Assembly (NCBI RefSeq): GCF_003073045.1
Contig: NC_037590.1
Coordinates: forward strand, 24,764,449 to 24,828,448
Source: Pomacea canaliculata
Taxonomy: Eukaryota > Mollusca > Gastropoda > Architaenioglossa > Ampullariidae
Length of the DNA stretch: 64,000 nt
Direction of reading: 5' to 3'
Numbering within the stretch: position 1 is the first letter of the stretch; each line of letters begins with the position of its first letter. This document shows, one piece after another, positions 44,351-56,400 of the stretch. Under the pieces are notes generated by a model, which ran no database searches, had not been told where the DNA came from, and saw only the letters and a list, made by a program, of their open reading frames with translations. The position numbers were made by a program, and so were the translations under genes.

Positions 44351-47300
44351 TTAAACCGCCGGCTCCTTGGCACGAATTTCTCCATTGCCCACGTGTTCAC
44401 TTTCTCGATTTCCGTTGGCGGCCTCCCCACAGGCATCCTCATCTACCACAACCGCAACTGGCGGCAGCGTCTTTGACCTGGCAAAACAATGAGTTTGCAT
44501 AACGCTCTCAGTAAGTAACTGGACATTTTTCGGCATGGCTTGCTTGACACAGTTAGGTCTTCAATTCGTGAATGTAACCTGATTATATCGAGATTATGTC
44601 ATTATCATGAAAGTATATTGTTAATGTTTTCATTATTCTCCTGGTTACCTTGTGACTACGTGCCTGTTGAATTAGGAGCTTACCACCAGTATATTTCGTT
44701 AGGGAAATAGAAAGCGAGAAGTACGTTGAGAAGGGCTCCTCACACTGACTGATTGTCTCCCCCGGTCTGGTCGGCGCTGGCCAGCGGCACGTTCTCCTCG
44801 TCTCGCTGACCGTTGTTGGCGCCGCCGATGTCCAGGTCTTTGAAGCTCCTGCGCAGCGAGCCGTCGGGCGTGTTGAGCTTGACTGTCGTCCTGCAGCTGC
44901 ACGTGCGGCTGGTGACTCGGTGCGCACTTGCGCAGGCTGCTGTGCTCGTGGTCCGAGATGACGGAGCCCTGCCGCACACAACACCGCGGGTAAACAAGCC
45001 TTACACCCACAGATAAACAACTGGCTGCAAGTGTGTTTGGGTTGGTCACTCACAGATGAAACACGTTGCTTGGAAGTGACGTTGTAAACTGTCAGTTCGT
45101 AGTTTATTTTTTTAGTCATGTTGTCAAACATTTACCAGGTCAGGGTCATAAAATGTGTTTTTGACATTTTAACGATGTTATGATCACGTGATTATTTTCC
45201 CAACATCCAAGTCTGCACGAATATCACTAGTGGTTGCAGAAGCTAGGGGTAGAAATAGCAACTATTAATTGTCTTTCTCTGCTTGCGCTGAAACATTTCT
45301 AAGGGTGCATATTCTATCAGTCTACAAAACTAATTTAAGATTTGTGGAGAAACATCAAGATATTCCCTTAAATCGATGCTCATCGTGCATAATATCCACC
45401 TACGGCTTTTTGCACATTTGGTAAATCATGATGTGGTTAGGTTAGGTGGATGGTATTTAAGCAAGGTCTCACCGACAACTGGCACTGGTGTTGGTATAAA
45501 AACATATTTTGTTCGTCTCTCTCACCCAAACACACTCGAACACACACACCCGCGTGCACGCTGTTCTGAAGGTTACATCTCTAACTTAATCGCGGATTTC
45601 TCGCTGAAGCTGTGTCAGGGAGCATGAAGTGAGGGTAGGACTCAAAGTACGAACCTGGTGCGAGCCTCCCGGGAAGCGGAGTGAGTCTCCAGTTCCGAAG
45701 CAGTAGTAGTAGATGCAGGCGGAGAAGAGTACCAAGACACCCAGGGTGCACAGGCCTGGTCCGATGGCCTGGTACATTCTGGACAAATCACATCAATGAC
45801 TGCAGCAGCCTCCCATATCCAGCCCACTCAAATGGGATTTTTTAGATCCTTCATATATAAATACATTTAAAACTAGTTGGAATCCATGGTTACTCATTTA
45901 AAATAAAATAAATAGAATTTTAAAAATGCGATAAAAGGATGAAAAAATGTTTTCCCTAGGTCTTGGATTTAAAAAAAACAACAACATTTATCTTAAAATA
46001 TAAAAGTGTGAGGGACCCCGGAATGTTTCAAGCTCCAAACGTGCACCTCACTCTTTTATATTTTAATTTAAATACATTTTTTTTTAAAACGAGGCCTAAG
46101 GAAAAACTATTTTTAATTAAAAGTGTTTTTAAACTTTTTTACTTATTTCATTTTTAACTTTTTAGTCCTTTGAATTGCATCGATCTTTTTCGTCTTACTT
46201 TGTCAGAGGCCAAATTAAGGGGGGAATAAAAAAAAATGTAATTATTTTTACTAATTGTGGAATGCTGGAAAGGATTTAGTAGTGCATTGTAACCGGAAAC
46301 GAGCAACTCGTAAAAATTTAGACCTCTAGGACGATGGATGTGTGTAGGGGGGAGTTGATTACAAAATTTCCTAGACAAGGAAAGTGAGTTAAACAAAAGT
46401 GTTTAAAAAAACGGAAAATGGGTTTGATACTAGTGTACATAGCATCCCCTTACAGATCATCATGTGCTCCTCGTCAAGATCCATGCTCCAAGACTGATTA
46501 ATAGAAATACACACCACATCCTTGGTTACACAGTATGCAGGTCATGTATATTTTATACATCTATTTTATTTTACTTTATAGACATGACGTTAAGAAAAAT
46601 TCGCGATGGATAGAACTAACAGTTCTGAGCTAAAAGTAGCGGTAGATGTATTTGTAGAACACCTCCCAAGTTCTACATTAGGTCCACCTCCCAACTGCAG
46701 TTGTCTTACACCAGGAGAAGGTCAGGCGGGTCCGATCGACAGGAGCCAGTGTTTGTAGAACCCCGAGTGCTGAGTGCATGCACATCTCGTGGTCATCAGC
46801 AGCCAGCAGGAAAAACATTTATTTTGATGGGCGGCCTGTCCCGTAAAAACATCCGTCAATGACAGCAGTTATGCCGCCATTTCATTTTATGTTTTTTAAC
46901 ACTTTTGATTCTTTTCTAGAGAATCCACGTGTTCTAGAACCTGAGGAGGCTTGGCTGCCATTTTATAAGAAGTGACATCAAGTTATCAGCATCTGACTTG
47001 ATGGACGGCTATTAACGTGCTCAACTCGTATTACTGATCGATCTTCTGTCGCATGAGTCAATCATTTGCTTCCTAATCCCGTCTTTCTCTCACTTGTCAC
47101 GGCTTGCATGGTATTTATACGGCTTTTTTTAGAAATCAGAGGTGAAATTTTGTGGATGTATGCAGAAACCAACAACAAGATTGTAAAATTTAACTGCATC
47201 AGGACAAGATTGGACAGATTCGTCCTGGTGAAAGACCTCCAGGGAAAAGGGTCAACAGCGACTTCTGTAGAGAACAAAGAATCCCAGTCGCACGTGTGGC

Positions 47301-48377
47301 TTCATGCTGACAATCTGTACAGGAGGAGAGAAGGTTCTAGAGGAGTTGGAGAAAGTGAAACACATTACTTACAGATCTTTAAAGTTTTGTACATTTATTT
47401 TATGATTATCTAGTTATCTCAAATATTGAAAACGATAAAAGTGTGGCAGACTGTTACATTCTCTCATTTTGGTGATGACACGCACATCCACATACACAAG
47501 CGGACACACTAAAAATGCTTTAGCGCAGTGAGGAAGAAAAAAAGTTAAAAGTATTTTTTGAACAGGTTCGTCCTTTAAAGTATTTTTGAAATGCTTGGTA
47601 TAGTCAGTGCGACAAAGATTATACGGAAAAAAATTCTACAGCTTCTGAGCAGCTGTGGGAAAGGTTCGCTCATTAGACATGCTTCACGTCTTGGGGATGC
47701 TGAGAATGTGATGACCAGAGGAGGAGCGAAGTAGAGAACATCGTAGAGAATATACTGTCAGAATATAAATAATGTTCACAGGAGAAACTCGAGAGAAACA
47801 AAAATTGTGACCGATCAGTTACAGTTTTGTACTCGATACACGGGCAGCCAGTGCAATGTCTTCAGTCGGTGTCTTACAGTCATCCTTCCTCAATAACGAA
47901 GTTTTTCGTGTTTGTTTTATATATTTTTGGAGAGGTGTGTAGGGTGTGAGTTTGTGTAGGTGAGAGATTAATTGATTAATTGATCGATCAATCGGTTGAT
48001 TTTTTTTTTAATTCTCCAGCAAAGCTCCAGCAAGGGTGCGAGCACCTGTCTCTATAATTCTTAGAACATAATCCAATTATAAACAAGGACAAGGTAAGAA
48101 AGAGAGAAAGAAAAAAATCTGTGGAGAGACACGTGACCCTCTGTATCGCTGTGTAAGAGTGTTGCACTCACATCCTCTGTCCCGGCGGCATGGCGCTGAG
48201 CTCGTCTGCTGTCTTTTCGAAGCCCACGATGGTCAGCACGATGCCGGGGATGAAGAGGAGGGCGCCCACGAACGACAGCAGCAGCAGGCGCCTCATCGAG
48301 AACGAGTGAGGCCTCATCACGCGCCGTGACCGCACACTGCGGTTGCGCAGAATGCTAGCGTGCACCGCAGGCCTCAT
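44351..48377 (-). CDS. Two-membrane-segment protein, 4 exons, one exon frame-disrupted
   Basis: Minus-strand exons 48172-48377, 45655-45778, 44744-44968 and 44351-44477. Exon 1 encodes a basic N-terminus (SILRNRSVRSRRVMRPHSF) and membrane segment 1 (about residues 31-53, LLLLSFVGALLFIPGIVLTI); exon 2 gives GPG and membrane segment 2 (about 74-97, CTLGVLVLFSACIYYYCF) after a loop of about 20 residues. Exon 3 starts GSVISDHEHSSLRKCAPSHQ and ends SFKDLDIGGANNGQRDEENV-PLASADQTGG; these two parts are in different frames, switching at about 44884. Exon 3 is 225 bases, whereas its flanking phases need 3n+2, so one base is extra (or two are missing). Exon 4 ends in an acidic tail and TAA at 44351-44353. 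The exon 2 donor (gttcgt) is weak. Both tails are probably cytosolic. Family not assigned; the layout recalls TMEM200-type proteins. Confidence 0.65.
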
Positions 48378-48417
48378 GCTGACGTCCTCTTCGCTCACTG
48401 CGTCAGGGAAATGCCAA

Positions 48418-48500
48418 TGACGTCACGCTCGAATCGCGGGCGGTGGTCAGTCCATGACAATGTGACGTCAGTCCTCTCAGCTGCAGCCTCGATGACGTCA
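48418..48500. promoter_or_regulatory. Cluster of three perfect CRE/ATF palindromes upstream of the 48377 start codon
   Basis: TGACGTCA occurs at 48418-48425, 48463-48470 and 48493-48500, that is 41, 86 and 116 bases upstream of the minus-strand ATG at 48375-48377. A half site (GACGTC) lies at 48380-48385 beside the start. Binding of CREB/ATF-type bZIP proteins is the established role of this palindrome; its use here is inference. Confidence 0.6.
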
Positions 48501-51260
48501 GAGCAAAGACAAGGAACCAACAGTGGTGATGTGACGATGTGCCCTCACAGGTCTGCACAATGGAGCTGACACCTCAACACGTCAGAATGAGGCTCATGGT
48601 GTGGCCAGCAGAGTGTCGTTGTCAGTCTAGGGGCGAGCTCCAGTCACTCGGCAACTCGTCGACCTCTCGGGCTGAGTCCTCACTCTCACTGAACTCCAGT
48701 TCTTATCTTGCTCCCGCATCTGAAATCGAAAAAAAAAAATGCCCTTTAAATCTTCAGGGTTGACTTGGCTGAGTGTCATCTTTATTAAGGCTAGCACAGC
48801 AATGATAAATTGAAAAACTTTGTAAGTTTACCTAAAGCCTGCTAACAATTCTAATATAGCTTGAAGTGCCAGACGTATAATAATAACACTAACATTGAGT
48901 TAGTGCCGACAATGGACACCTCAAGCATGAAGTGTTCTAGTGTTCTTCAGATGTTTTCAGCTGTGTCAGTGCTGTCACTATTTTGAGCATTTAAAATATG
49001 TTGCAGACGATGAAGCTGGTGCGGCTAATTTTAGAAACTCTTAAGCATTCACAAGCATCTGCCAACACGTCAAGAGTACAACATGCTTTCCCTTTCTCTT
49101 TCCTAATCGGTAAATGTTAAAGTTCAAGAATTTACAAACATATCAATCCCGACCTTGAAAAAATTGTGTTATTTCGCTTTTTCCAACGAGTCCGGATGAG
49201 TACGAATGATAATCTTTCAAAAACGAAAAAGGTTTTCATGCCTTTTGAGAAACTGTTAGCTCATTCCACAGACACTAAGGAAAGAGCGAGCCTAAAGGTG
49301 TGAAGTGAACAGAGAATCACACAACAATCATTGGTGTGAAATGGACAGTTACAAGTGTGAACTGGACAATCACAGGTGTGAAATGGACAGACAGACACAG
49401 GAATAAATGGACAGCATGGGTGTACAAGATACCTACAAACACCCTACTGTACACTAGCAAGATCCTAAAGACCATAAAGTCAAGTTTATTGGTCTACAAG
49501 TCATCATGAATTATTGCCGTCAGTGCCAAAGACAGACTTCTCTAACCCACTCTTCCCACCACTGACATCGGCCTGCAAGCCAATAAGTATGTCATCATGG
49601 CAATGCACAAAAACTATTCTTCTTGTTGTCGAGGAGGAGATGGAGACGAGGGAGACGGAGAAGAATGTCGCGGGATCCTGCGAACACATTGAGAGAAGCC
49701 TCTCATGGCGCAGTCATGTGCAATCTCACAGATTACCCTTCAGATTTTCTCCTGTCTCTGATTTGTGCGAAGTGAAGTGAAGCAACTCAAAAGCTCCATA
49801 TTTCCCCTTTAATCAAGACATGTAGATAGAAGAAAACACTCAAGTGCTGACGTGGAATCCATGGTAACGAGTTTGTTGATGAAATCTTCGTCTTGCTACT
49901 GATATTTGGTTGGGATTTCTTTTTCTCTTAAAAACCAAATCATTATTTTTTTAACCTCGTGTGCTCTGGCTGCTTTCATCCTGCCCCAGTCACAACCACA
50001 TTCTTCTTGCTCTCATCTCCTTCTGTTCCGCTACAAACCTACACATCCGTGCATCTCTCTCTCCCTCTCTCTCTCTCGTCTGTTTTTGCCCAACTGACCA
50101 TCAAGGCCATGGTTCTCTCGCTCTGTCCCCGTCCTGACACCCCACCATCCTATGCCAAGCTGTCGGGACATTCTCTTGTCGGCCTCCTATCTATGTTGGT
50201 GGCTGCACTGATGGCTGGCAGTGCCAGAGACTTGTGGCGCCAGTACATGAATATACAGCCGACATCGATTACCAATAGACACAAGGATGCGGCTACAGAC
50301 AGGCCGCCAGTGACATGTGATGCAATGCTCGGACACAAAGTGTACACCTTGATATGCTGTCAGGTTCCTCTGTAGTCCAACAACTGATTTATCTACAAAC
50401 AAATTAAGCTGATACACTGCAGATGGTAGGAACAGACCGTTATGAGACAAGCAAGGGATGCACTTATATTCCCTGAAAACACAAGACCCCACAATTAATA
50501 TAAATGTGCACGGGGGTGGTTCTTGAATTGTAATTTGCTTTTAAATTTAATTCAGTTGAAATAGAAGCAAGAGAACAGAAGCAAATTGAAAAGTTACCAT
50601 GCCAAGTCATGTAATATTTAAAATAGATTATTTGTCGGTGCAGTATCTGTAATGTTTAGAAAATGAATATTTATAGGCCCGTATCGTGTAATGTTGAAAA
50701 CATTATTTGACAGCCCCAGGTCGTAGTGCCGTGAATGGTGTTCTAACCGTTACACATTGTCTTCGTCTGTTGTCGCCTGCCAGTCCGAATGATATGGCAA
50801 ATCCTTAGTGATACTGAGTGTAGAATAGGACTATGTGATGTCATTCATCTGCACTAAAAGCCGTTCTTAATTGGACAAATATGGACGAACGTTTGAGGAA
50901 GTTTGACAAAATCATTTAAAATCTTCGCCAAGTTTTCTCAAACATTCTTCCCTATAGAAAAGTCAGGTAAACATTTCTTAAAACCTTCTCAAACCTTCGT
51001 TCATATTTGTCTATTTCGAAAAGCCTTAAATTTGTTTTATAATCACAATTTATGTGACATAGGAGTTTGTGGCAGACACGCCATGGTGTTTAAATTAGTA
51101 GTTTAGATATTTATATAGTTTGTTGAAGTAAAGCAACAGCAAGCTAAGAGAATGAAAGTTCTGTTGGAGGAGAATGACTAGGGAGGAAGGGAGGTGTGAG
51201 AGGAGCGGCACTAACTGAAGGAGGCTGGTGTGATGGCGCCACTGTAGTAACACTAGCAAG
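48501..51260. other. Intergenic; no gene I can support
   Basis: Overlapping open frames on both strands at 49959-50492 contain hydrophobic stretches, but neither has convincing splice sites. A CT run lies at about 50055-50080. Confidence 0.3.
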
Positions 51261-51466
51261 ATGGCGAGTGGTGGGTGGGGCGCTGGGCCGGTGGCTGGGG
51301 ACACGGACTGTCGTCGGAGCAGTGATAAAACAGTGACATCAAATTCCACTATGGAGGGGGAGGGACCGGCACTTCGGGGCACCACGAAAGGAGGCCAGAC
51401 GTCTGGCGGCCAGCTATTGATCCTCCTGCCTGGACTTCAGGGCTGCTGCATCCATACCCTTTCTTG
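51261..51466 (+). CDS. Candidate first coding exon, G/S/T-rich N-terminus
   Basis: ATG at 51261 in an excellent context that is also a YY1-type motif (CAAGATGGCGAG), a combination common at real animal start codons. The frame reads MASGGWGAGPVAGDTDCRRS, then SDKTVTSNSTMEGEGPALRG, and stays open to a possible donor TTGG/gtatat at 51467. The next exon was not found. The opposite strand also has an open frame, so coding is not proven. Product unknown. Confidence 0.3.
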
Positions 51467-51879
51467 GGTATATAACTATTGTACTTACCTCTCTTACCAT
51501 TGAAATATCTTCTACATTATGTGCTATCGTCTTGCTCGCTACAGCAATACCCTTTCTTCCAGTTACTAAAGAACATTTTCCTTTCTGTTACTACAGATTA
51601 TCATCTTTCTGTTGCTATAACACCATCTTTCTGTGAAAATAACTTCATCATTCTATTATTATAATAGCATCTTATTTTTGTTTTTTGCTGTGTTGTTTTA
51701 ACTATTGCAGTGGAGCAAAATATTCTGTGACAATCAACCTAACTTGAATGTGAATACAATAGCAAATATCCATTAACAACCTGATGTTGTAACTATAACA
51801 ACACTAGCCCTGTAACCTGCTTTTGTTGTGATTGCTTTATCAAGCAGAGTGATGTCATTTACAAATCCGTGAGTGTGAA

Positions 51880-52270
51880 CCAGAGACTAATCTCAATTAC
51901 TGTATAAACCATTAGTACTAAAAGCTGTACAAAACAATAATATAACTTGCTACACAAAGACTGAGTTGCTGTATACACTAGTAATACCACTTACTGTCAC
52001 TTTGCAAACTCATGAGAAATATTATTTGGTGTATGAACCAGAAAGAAATGTCACTTACTTTTACAGAGCGAAACCTCCGGTAGGTGGAAACAGTTTTTCC
52101 TCTCAAAATCAGCAACAACAACACTTACTTTACAACCCCGTGAGTAATTTAATGTGTAAACCAGTAATACCACTCGTATAAACCAGTATGTAATATTCCT
52201 TTGTGTAAAAACCTGTGAGTAATACCAATTTCTGTATAAACCCGAGAGTAATACCAGGTGCTGCACAAAA
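51880..52270. repeat. Degenerate minisatellite
   Basis: Variants of TGTATAAACCAGTGAGTAAT followed by ACCA recur about every 30-40 bases (for example near 51902, 52020, 52141, 52155, 52178, 52205, 52234). Old and strongly diverged. Confidence 0.5.
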
Positions 52271-53114
52271 GAGAGTACTAAAAGTTGCCGAGACTGTCCA
52301 CAAGGATGCCACTTGAGAGGAGAGAGGATCACTACAAAAAAGTTGTTTTCGATTCCTAAAAGCGCCCACAAAAGCGAAGGAAAACAGCGAAAATGTAATG
52401 AATGCTTTTGAGGAAATGAGGTCTGCCAATTATGGGTGACAAAAATATGTTAGCAGTTGTCTGTGGAGTATCGGGAGTCGCACTCTGCTCGTGGACTAAT
52501 TAGCTAATTAGTGGTGGCCGAGAGCAGGCCAGAGCCTCTCGATGCACGGCAGGGGACATGCACTGGACCTGGCTGTATCCCCCACTTCTCCCTCCCTGCA
52601 CGACTTCATTCTTGGAACCGAAAATAATCAGGTATTAAACATCGTGTGTGAAAAAAAGGAAAGAGTCTCCTCTAGAATCTCTAAAATAACAGCAAACAAA
52701 GTACCCTGGCTTTTCTCTCTCTCTCTCGCCATATTTTTAGTCCCTTCCTCTGTATGATTGTATCTTCACTCCCTTTGAAGATTACTAATAAAGTCCCACA
52801 TACCAAAATACTGACAGATATAACAAACTTTAGTTTTAGTTTATTCTTGTTGCTCCTTTGAAAGCATATAGCCGCAACAAACTTTACCGCTACAAAAATA
52901 TCTGATAAATAAAGAATGTCGCGATGTCTTGAGAGAGAGAACTGAACTGTTTATTTGATGGGTCAACGAACGTTCAATGTAGGGGTAAATATTGTTACAT
53001 CATCACTAATAAAAACATAAACAGGCATAAGACATGAGATGAGTATATACGTTTCGTATCATTTATACATTCAGTTGTTTGTCTCACACCCCTCACACAC
53101 ACACACATGGGTTG
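52271..53114. other. Intergenic; nothing identifiable
   Basis: Short chance frames only. A CA run lies at 53092-53108. Confidence 0.3.
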
Positions 53115-53404
53115 TCATCTACTAGCAGGGCCAGGACACTTCAATGTGGAGAAGGTCGTAGATGTATGTGGTTGACGCTGTTAGATGTGGAAGTTGAAGC
53201 CGAACCCTCTCCTTGGCCAGCCTTGAGCTTTCCTGGTAAAGCAGGTAGACAATCCTGCTGACAATCTGCTGGGTGAGCACTTGGCTGGGGTGGCTGGGGT
53301 GGCTGTGGAGGTTGGGGTGGGATAAGGAGAAGTTTTCAACCATAGGCACGATCCAACGACCTTCTGCTCCACACTGAAGTGCACGAGGCCTGCTACTAGA
53401 TGAT
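53115..53404. repeat. Imperfect inverted repeat (fold-back), about 290 bases
   Basis: The plus strand from 53115 reads ATCTACTAGCAGGGCCAGGA, CACTTCAATGTGGAG, AAGGTCGT; the minus strand from about 53404 reads ATCTAGTAGCAGGCCTCGTG, CACTTCAGTGTGGAG, CAGAAGGTCGT. The arms are about 50-65 bases. The centre contains an open minus-strand frame (QIVSRIVYLLYQESSRLAKE...TYIYDLLHIEVSW) that looks protein-like, so this may be a coding exon pair duplicated in inverted orientation or a small fold-back element. Confidence 0.45.
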
Positions 53405-56400
53405 AACGAAAATGTGTTGCTCACTTTTACTTATATTGTTTGTTAAAGCACGCTCCTATAACAGCAAAAGAGGACATTAAAGCCTCGTGTCAGCCATACA
53501 CATCCAACTATCGCTCAACAACGACGGTAGGGAGGAGGGATGCACACGTCCATGTTTGTCGGTTGCTTTACACGAAGAGAGTGAAGAGATGTGCTCCTAC
53601 GTTGGGAGCAAGTATTTTGTAATGAAATAAGTCAGCCATTTCAAAAATACGTCTGTACACTTGTCATCATTGAAAATTCTCTCTAGTCTCTTGAAATGTA
53701 ATGCTGGAGCGCTTGGAAACTGTTGGCCTTACCTCTCCCGCCTGAATGCTGATGGAAGAGCCGAGTGCCTGCAGGCACGCCAGCCACCCACTGCAGGTTC
53801 CATCCTCATCTGAATGCGGCTGCGAGGCAGAGCCTATCATTTGAATGTGCCCGGAGATACGGGCATTGTCCGGGCCTTTGTCTCGGGTTCCCAATAGCCT
53901 TTATTTCCAAAGGACGTAGCATTTGGGTTCCTGTGTGATGCCCGGCTGTGTGGTCGATAACGACATTAATTTTACTCCGGGACATCGGCTTTTCTCTGCT
54001 TCTCGCCAGTCTCCAAGACAAAAAGGTCTTGCGGTTCGTTTTCCCTCCGGCTCTGACATTTTTATGAGGTCTTTCTTTTGTCCTTCAAGAAAATGGGCTT
54101 GGCGAGCGGCTAGACATTTCTCTTTACGCCGCACTGACCCACGTGGGCTTGTTTGTTTGTTTTCTGGATTTAATCTTTTGCATCTTACTTTCTTTTGTGT
54201 CAGTCAGTCTCTCTGACCTGTAAGTCGTTGGAAGGTGCCAGATACTGAAGATAGAGGTGAGTGTTCGTCAGTTGGTCTGTCAGAGGGAGAGGGTTGGTGA
54301 GTGATCACCGTGAGTGGATGCCTCTCTGTCCGTCTGCCGAGGTCTATTCTCTGCCAGTGAGATTCATTTCTACTTAGGAGATGTCGCTCCTCAGGGAAAA
54401 TTGCTCCTTCCGGTAATGGATGCCAAGTGTACACTCCGTGACCCCGCAGTTCCTTGACTGTACAGCGGGCAGCTCGTCGTGTGAACGCTCCCGTCATTGC
54501 AGGCACTGTGACGTCACAAGATGCAAATGCGAACACGCGCGCAGACACACACAAACACAAACACAAACACGCGCACACTGCAGTACTGTTTGGAGATACA
54601 TATTTCTCCGACGAGCACAGACAAGAGATAGAGAAGGACAAGGACATTCTAAATGCCAGCACTCTACCTGAGTAAGCTGACTGCCAGCTGTCAACCACGT
54701 CAGGTGAGATGGTTGACTAACCCTGAGTAACCTGACTGCCAGCTGTCAACCATGTCAGGTGAGATGGTTGACTAGCTGCAGTTCGCCACACTACATCGTG
54801 TGCTTCGTTTTATTCTCGCATTCCTCTAGTCTCTCCTCTCCCTGAAATACCTTTCTTACTTTATAGGATTGCGTTTTTATATGAAGTGATGCTGATTGTT
54901 CTGTGACAGTTGTTTTGTGTCTTTTTTTATAAGTACAAAATTGAAAAACGCCCAATCTTTCTTGTTTTGATGATGCCACGAGTCCACGGGTGTAGATGGC
55001 GAGTAAATTTCTAGCAACCTCTCTTCTGTCATGCTCGGTGCTACATACAGTGCTACACGTGCAGGCATGCGGCGAGGAGCACACGCACTGGCAGACGAAC
55101 ACACACACACACACAAACACACTGCTCGTCTTGCAGCACCGAGGTCCGCCCTAGCACCGTCACGCTTGAGTGAAGTTACTCTTTTACTTCGCTTTCTCTC
55201 ATCGTCCACTCTAATGCCATCCTTGCTCTCCATCAGCTGAAGGAGGAGGGTAGTCAGACAGGTCAGCGAGGTCAAGTCTCTAGAACTCCAACTAGTCGCT
55301 TACACCGTCACCACGAGTGAGAGAGAGAGAGGAGGGGCGAGAGGAGAAGGAGGAGGTTGCTGCTATTGAAGGATGCGGGCATCTAGAATTCTGCAGCTTG
55401 CCTTATGGGTAAAATCGATGGTGAGCAGCCATGTTGTTGGCAAAATTTGCATCTCGGCAAAACAAGAAAGGATGTCTAAATAGGTTTCCTTTTCTCACTG
55501 AGGTCAGTGCAGAGAGCAAGTGGTGGGTGGACAAAGACTCAATGCTCTCGTAACAACAGTCTGGCTGTATGGCGGTGCACAATGTCTCTTGCTAGCTCCA
55601 CTTAAAAACTAAACACAAATAAAAACTTCCAATCGTCTTTTATCAGTCGTGTTCTCTACTAGTCTCTCACCCTGAGTGAGGACAAGGACAAGTGTTGCCT
55701 CAACCTTCGCCTTTCCCTCCACAGGGCAGCGAGACCTCCAACTCTTTCCCTCCTCCACCACCTCACCCCAAAGTCGCCTTAAAAATGTGATTTTCCGCCA
55801 TTTCTCTTCTTTAAAGCCACTTGTCGCACGCTACACAAGTTGGGATGGAGATGACATGGAGTTGACAAAGAGGGAAACAACATCATGTTGCGAGTCACTC
55901 TATAAACTCAAACATGCAAACGGTCTTACTTCAAGATTCGTTCCTAGGAATGGCCGCCCAGCGGTCAGTCTGACGATCAGTGGAATTAAGAGCGTTAGAA
56001 TCTGTTTGTGCGTGTGTGTGTGTGCGTGTGTGCGTACGTGTGTGCGCGTGCGTGCTCGTAACATTGTCTTGGGACTAGAAGTAAAAGGACACGCCGACAG
56101 AAAGGATTGTAAAGTGACTAAGGATGAGGGCAACAGCAGCCATCAAAGATCAAAGCCTTGTTGTGAACCACATCGAGTAGCTTCTGGTGGACGTGTATGT
56201 ACAGCAATGGCGGCGAGAGACAGAGACAGGTCGAGGCCACTAGGCTGCTGCGCCCTGCATTGCGTGCATCTTAACATGCCTGCAGGTGGCGCTGTGCACT
56301 ATTCATTATTCATCAATATTCATTAAAATCGCCACGGGACTGGCCGCTGTTTTGCTACAAAAGAATGGCGGTGACAGCTTTTAATGTTCACACACCGAGG

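Noticed and set aside
44583..45131. 182-codon minus-strand open frame over exon 3 of the two-membrane-segment gene
   Set aside because: It is the third frame of a G+C-rich exon; the two other frames carry the coding bias, one in each half of the exon.
49959..50492. Hydrophobic segments on both strands that could be membrane helices
   Set aside because: Both strands are open in the same region and no splice sites link either to a gene; hydrophobicity on both strands follows from base composition.
54204..54698. 164-codon minus-strand frame
   Set aside because: Crosses a CA-rich repeat giving C/L/V runs; no domain and no splice sites.
55676..56326. Longest plus-strand open frame in the window (216 codons)
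   Set aside because: It crosses a long TG/CG repeat, starts without an ATG-led coding bias, and has no domain or splice support; it is open because of composition.
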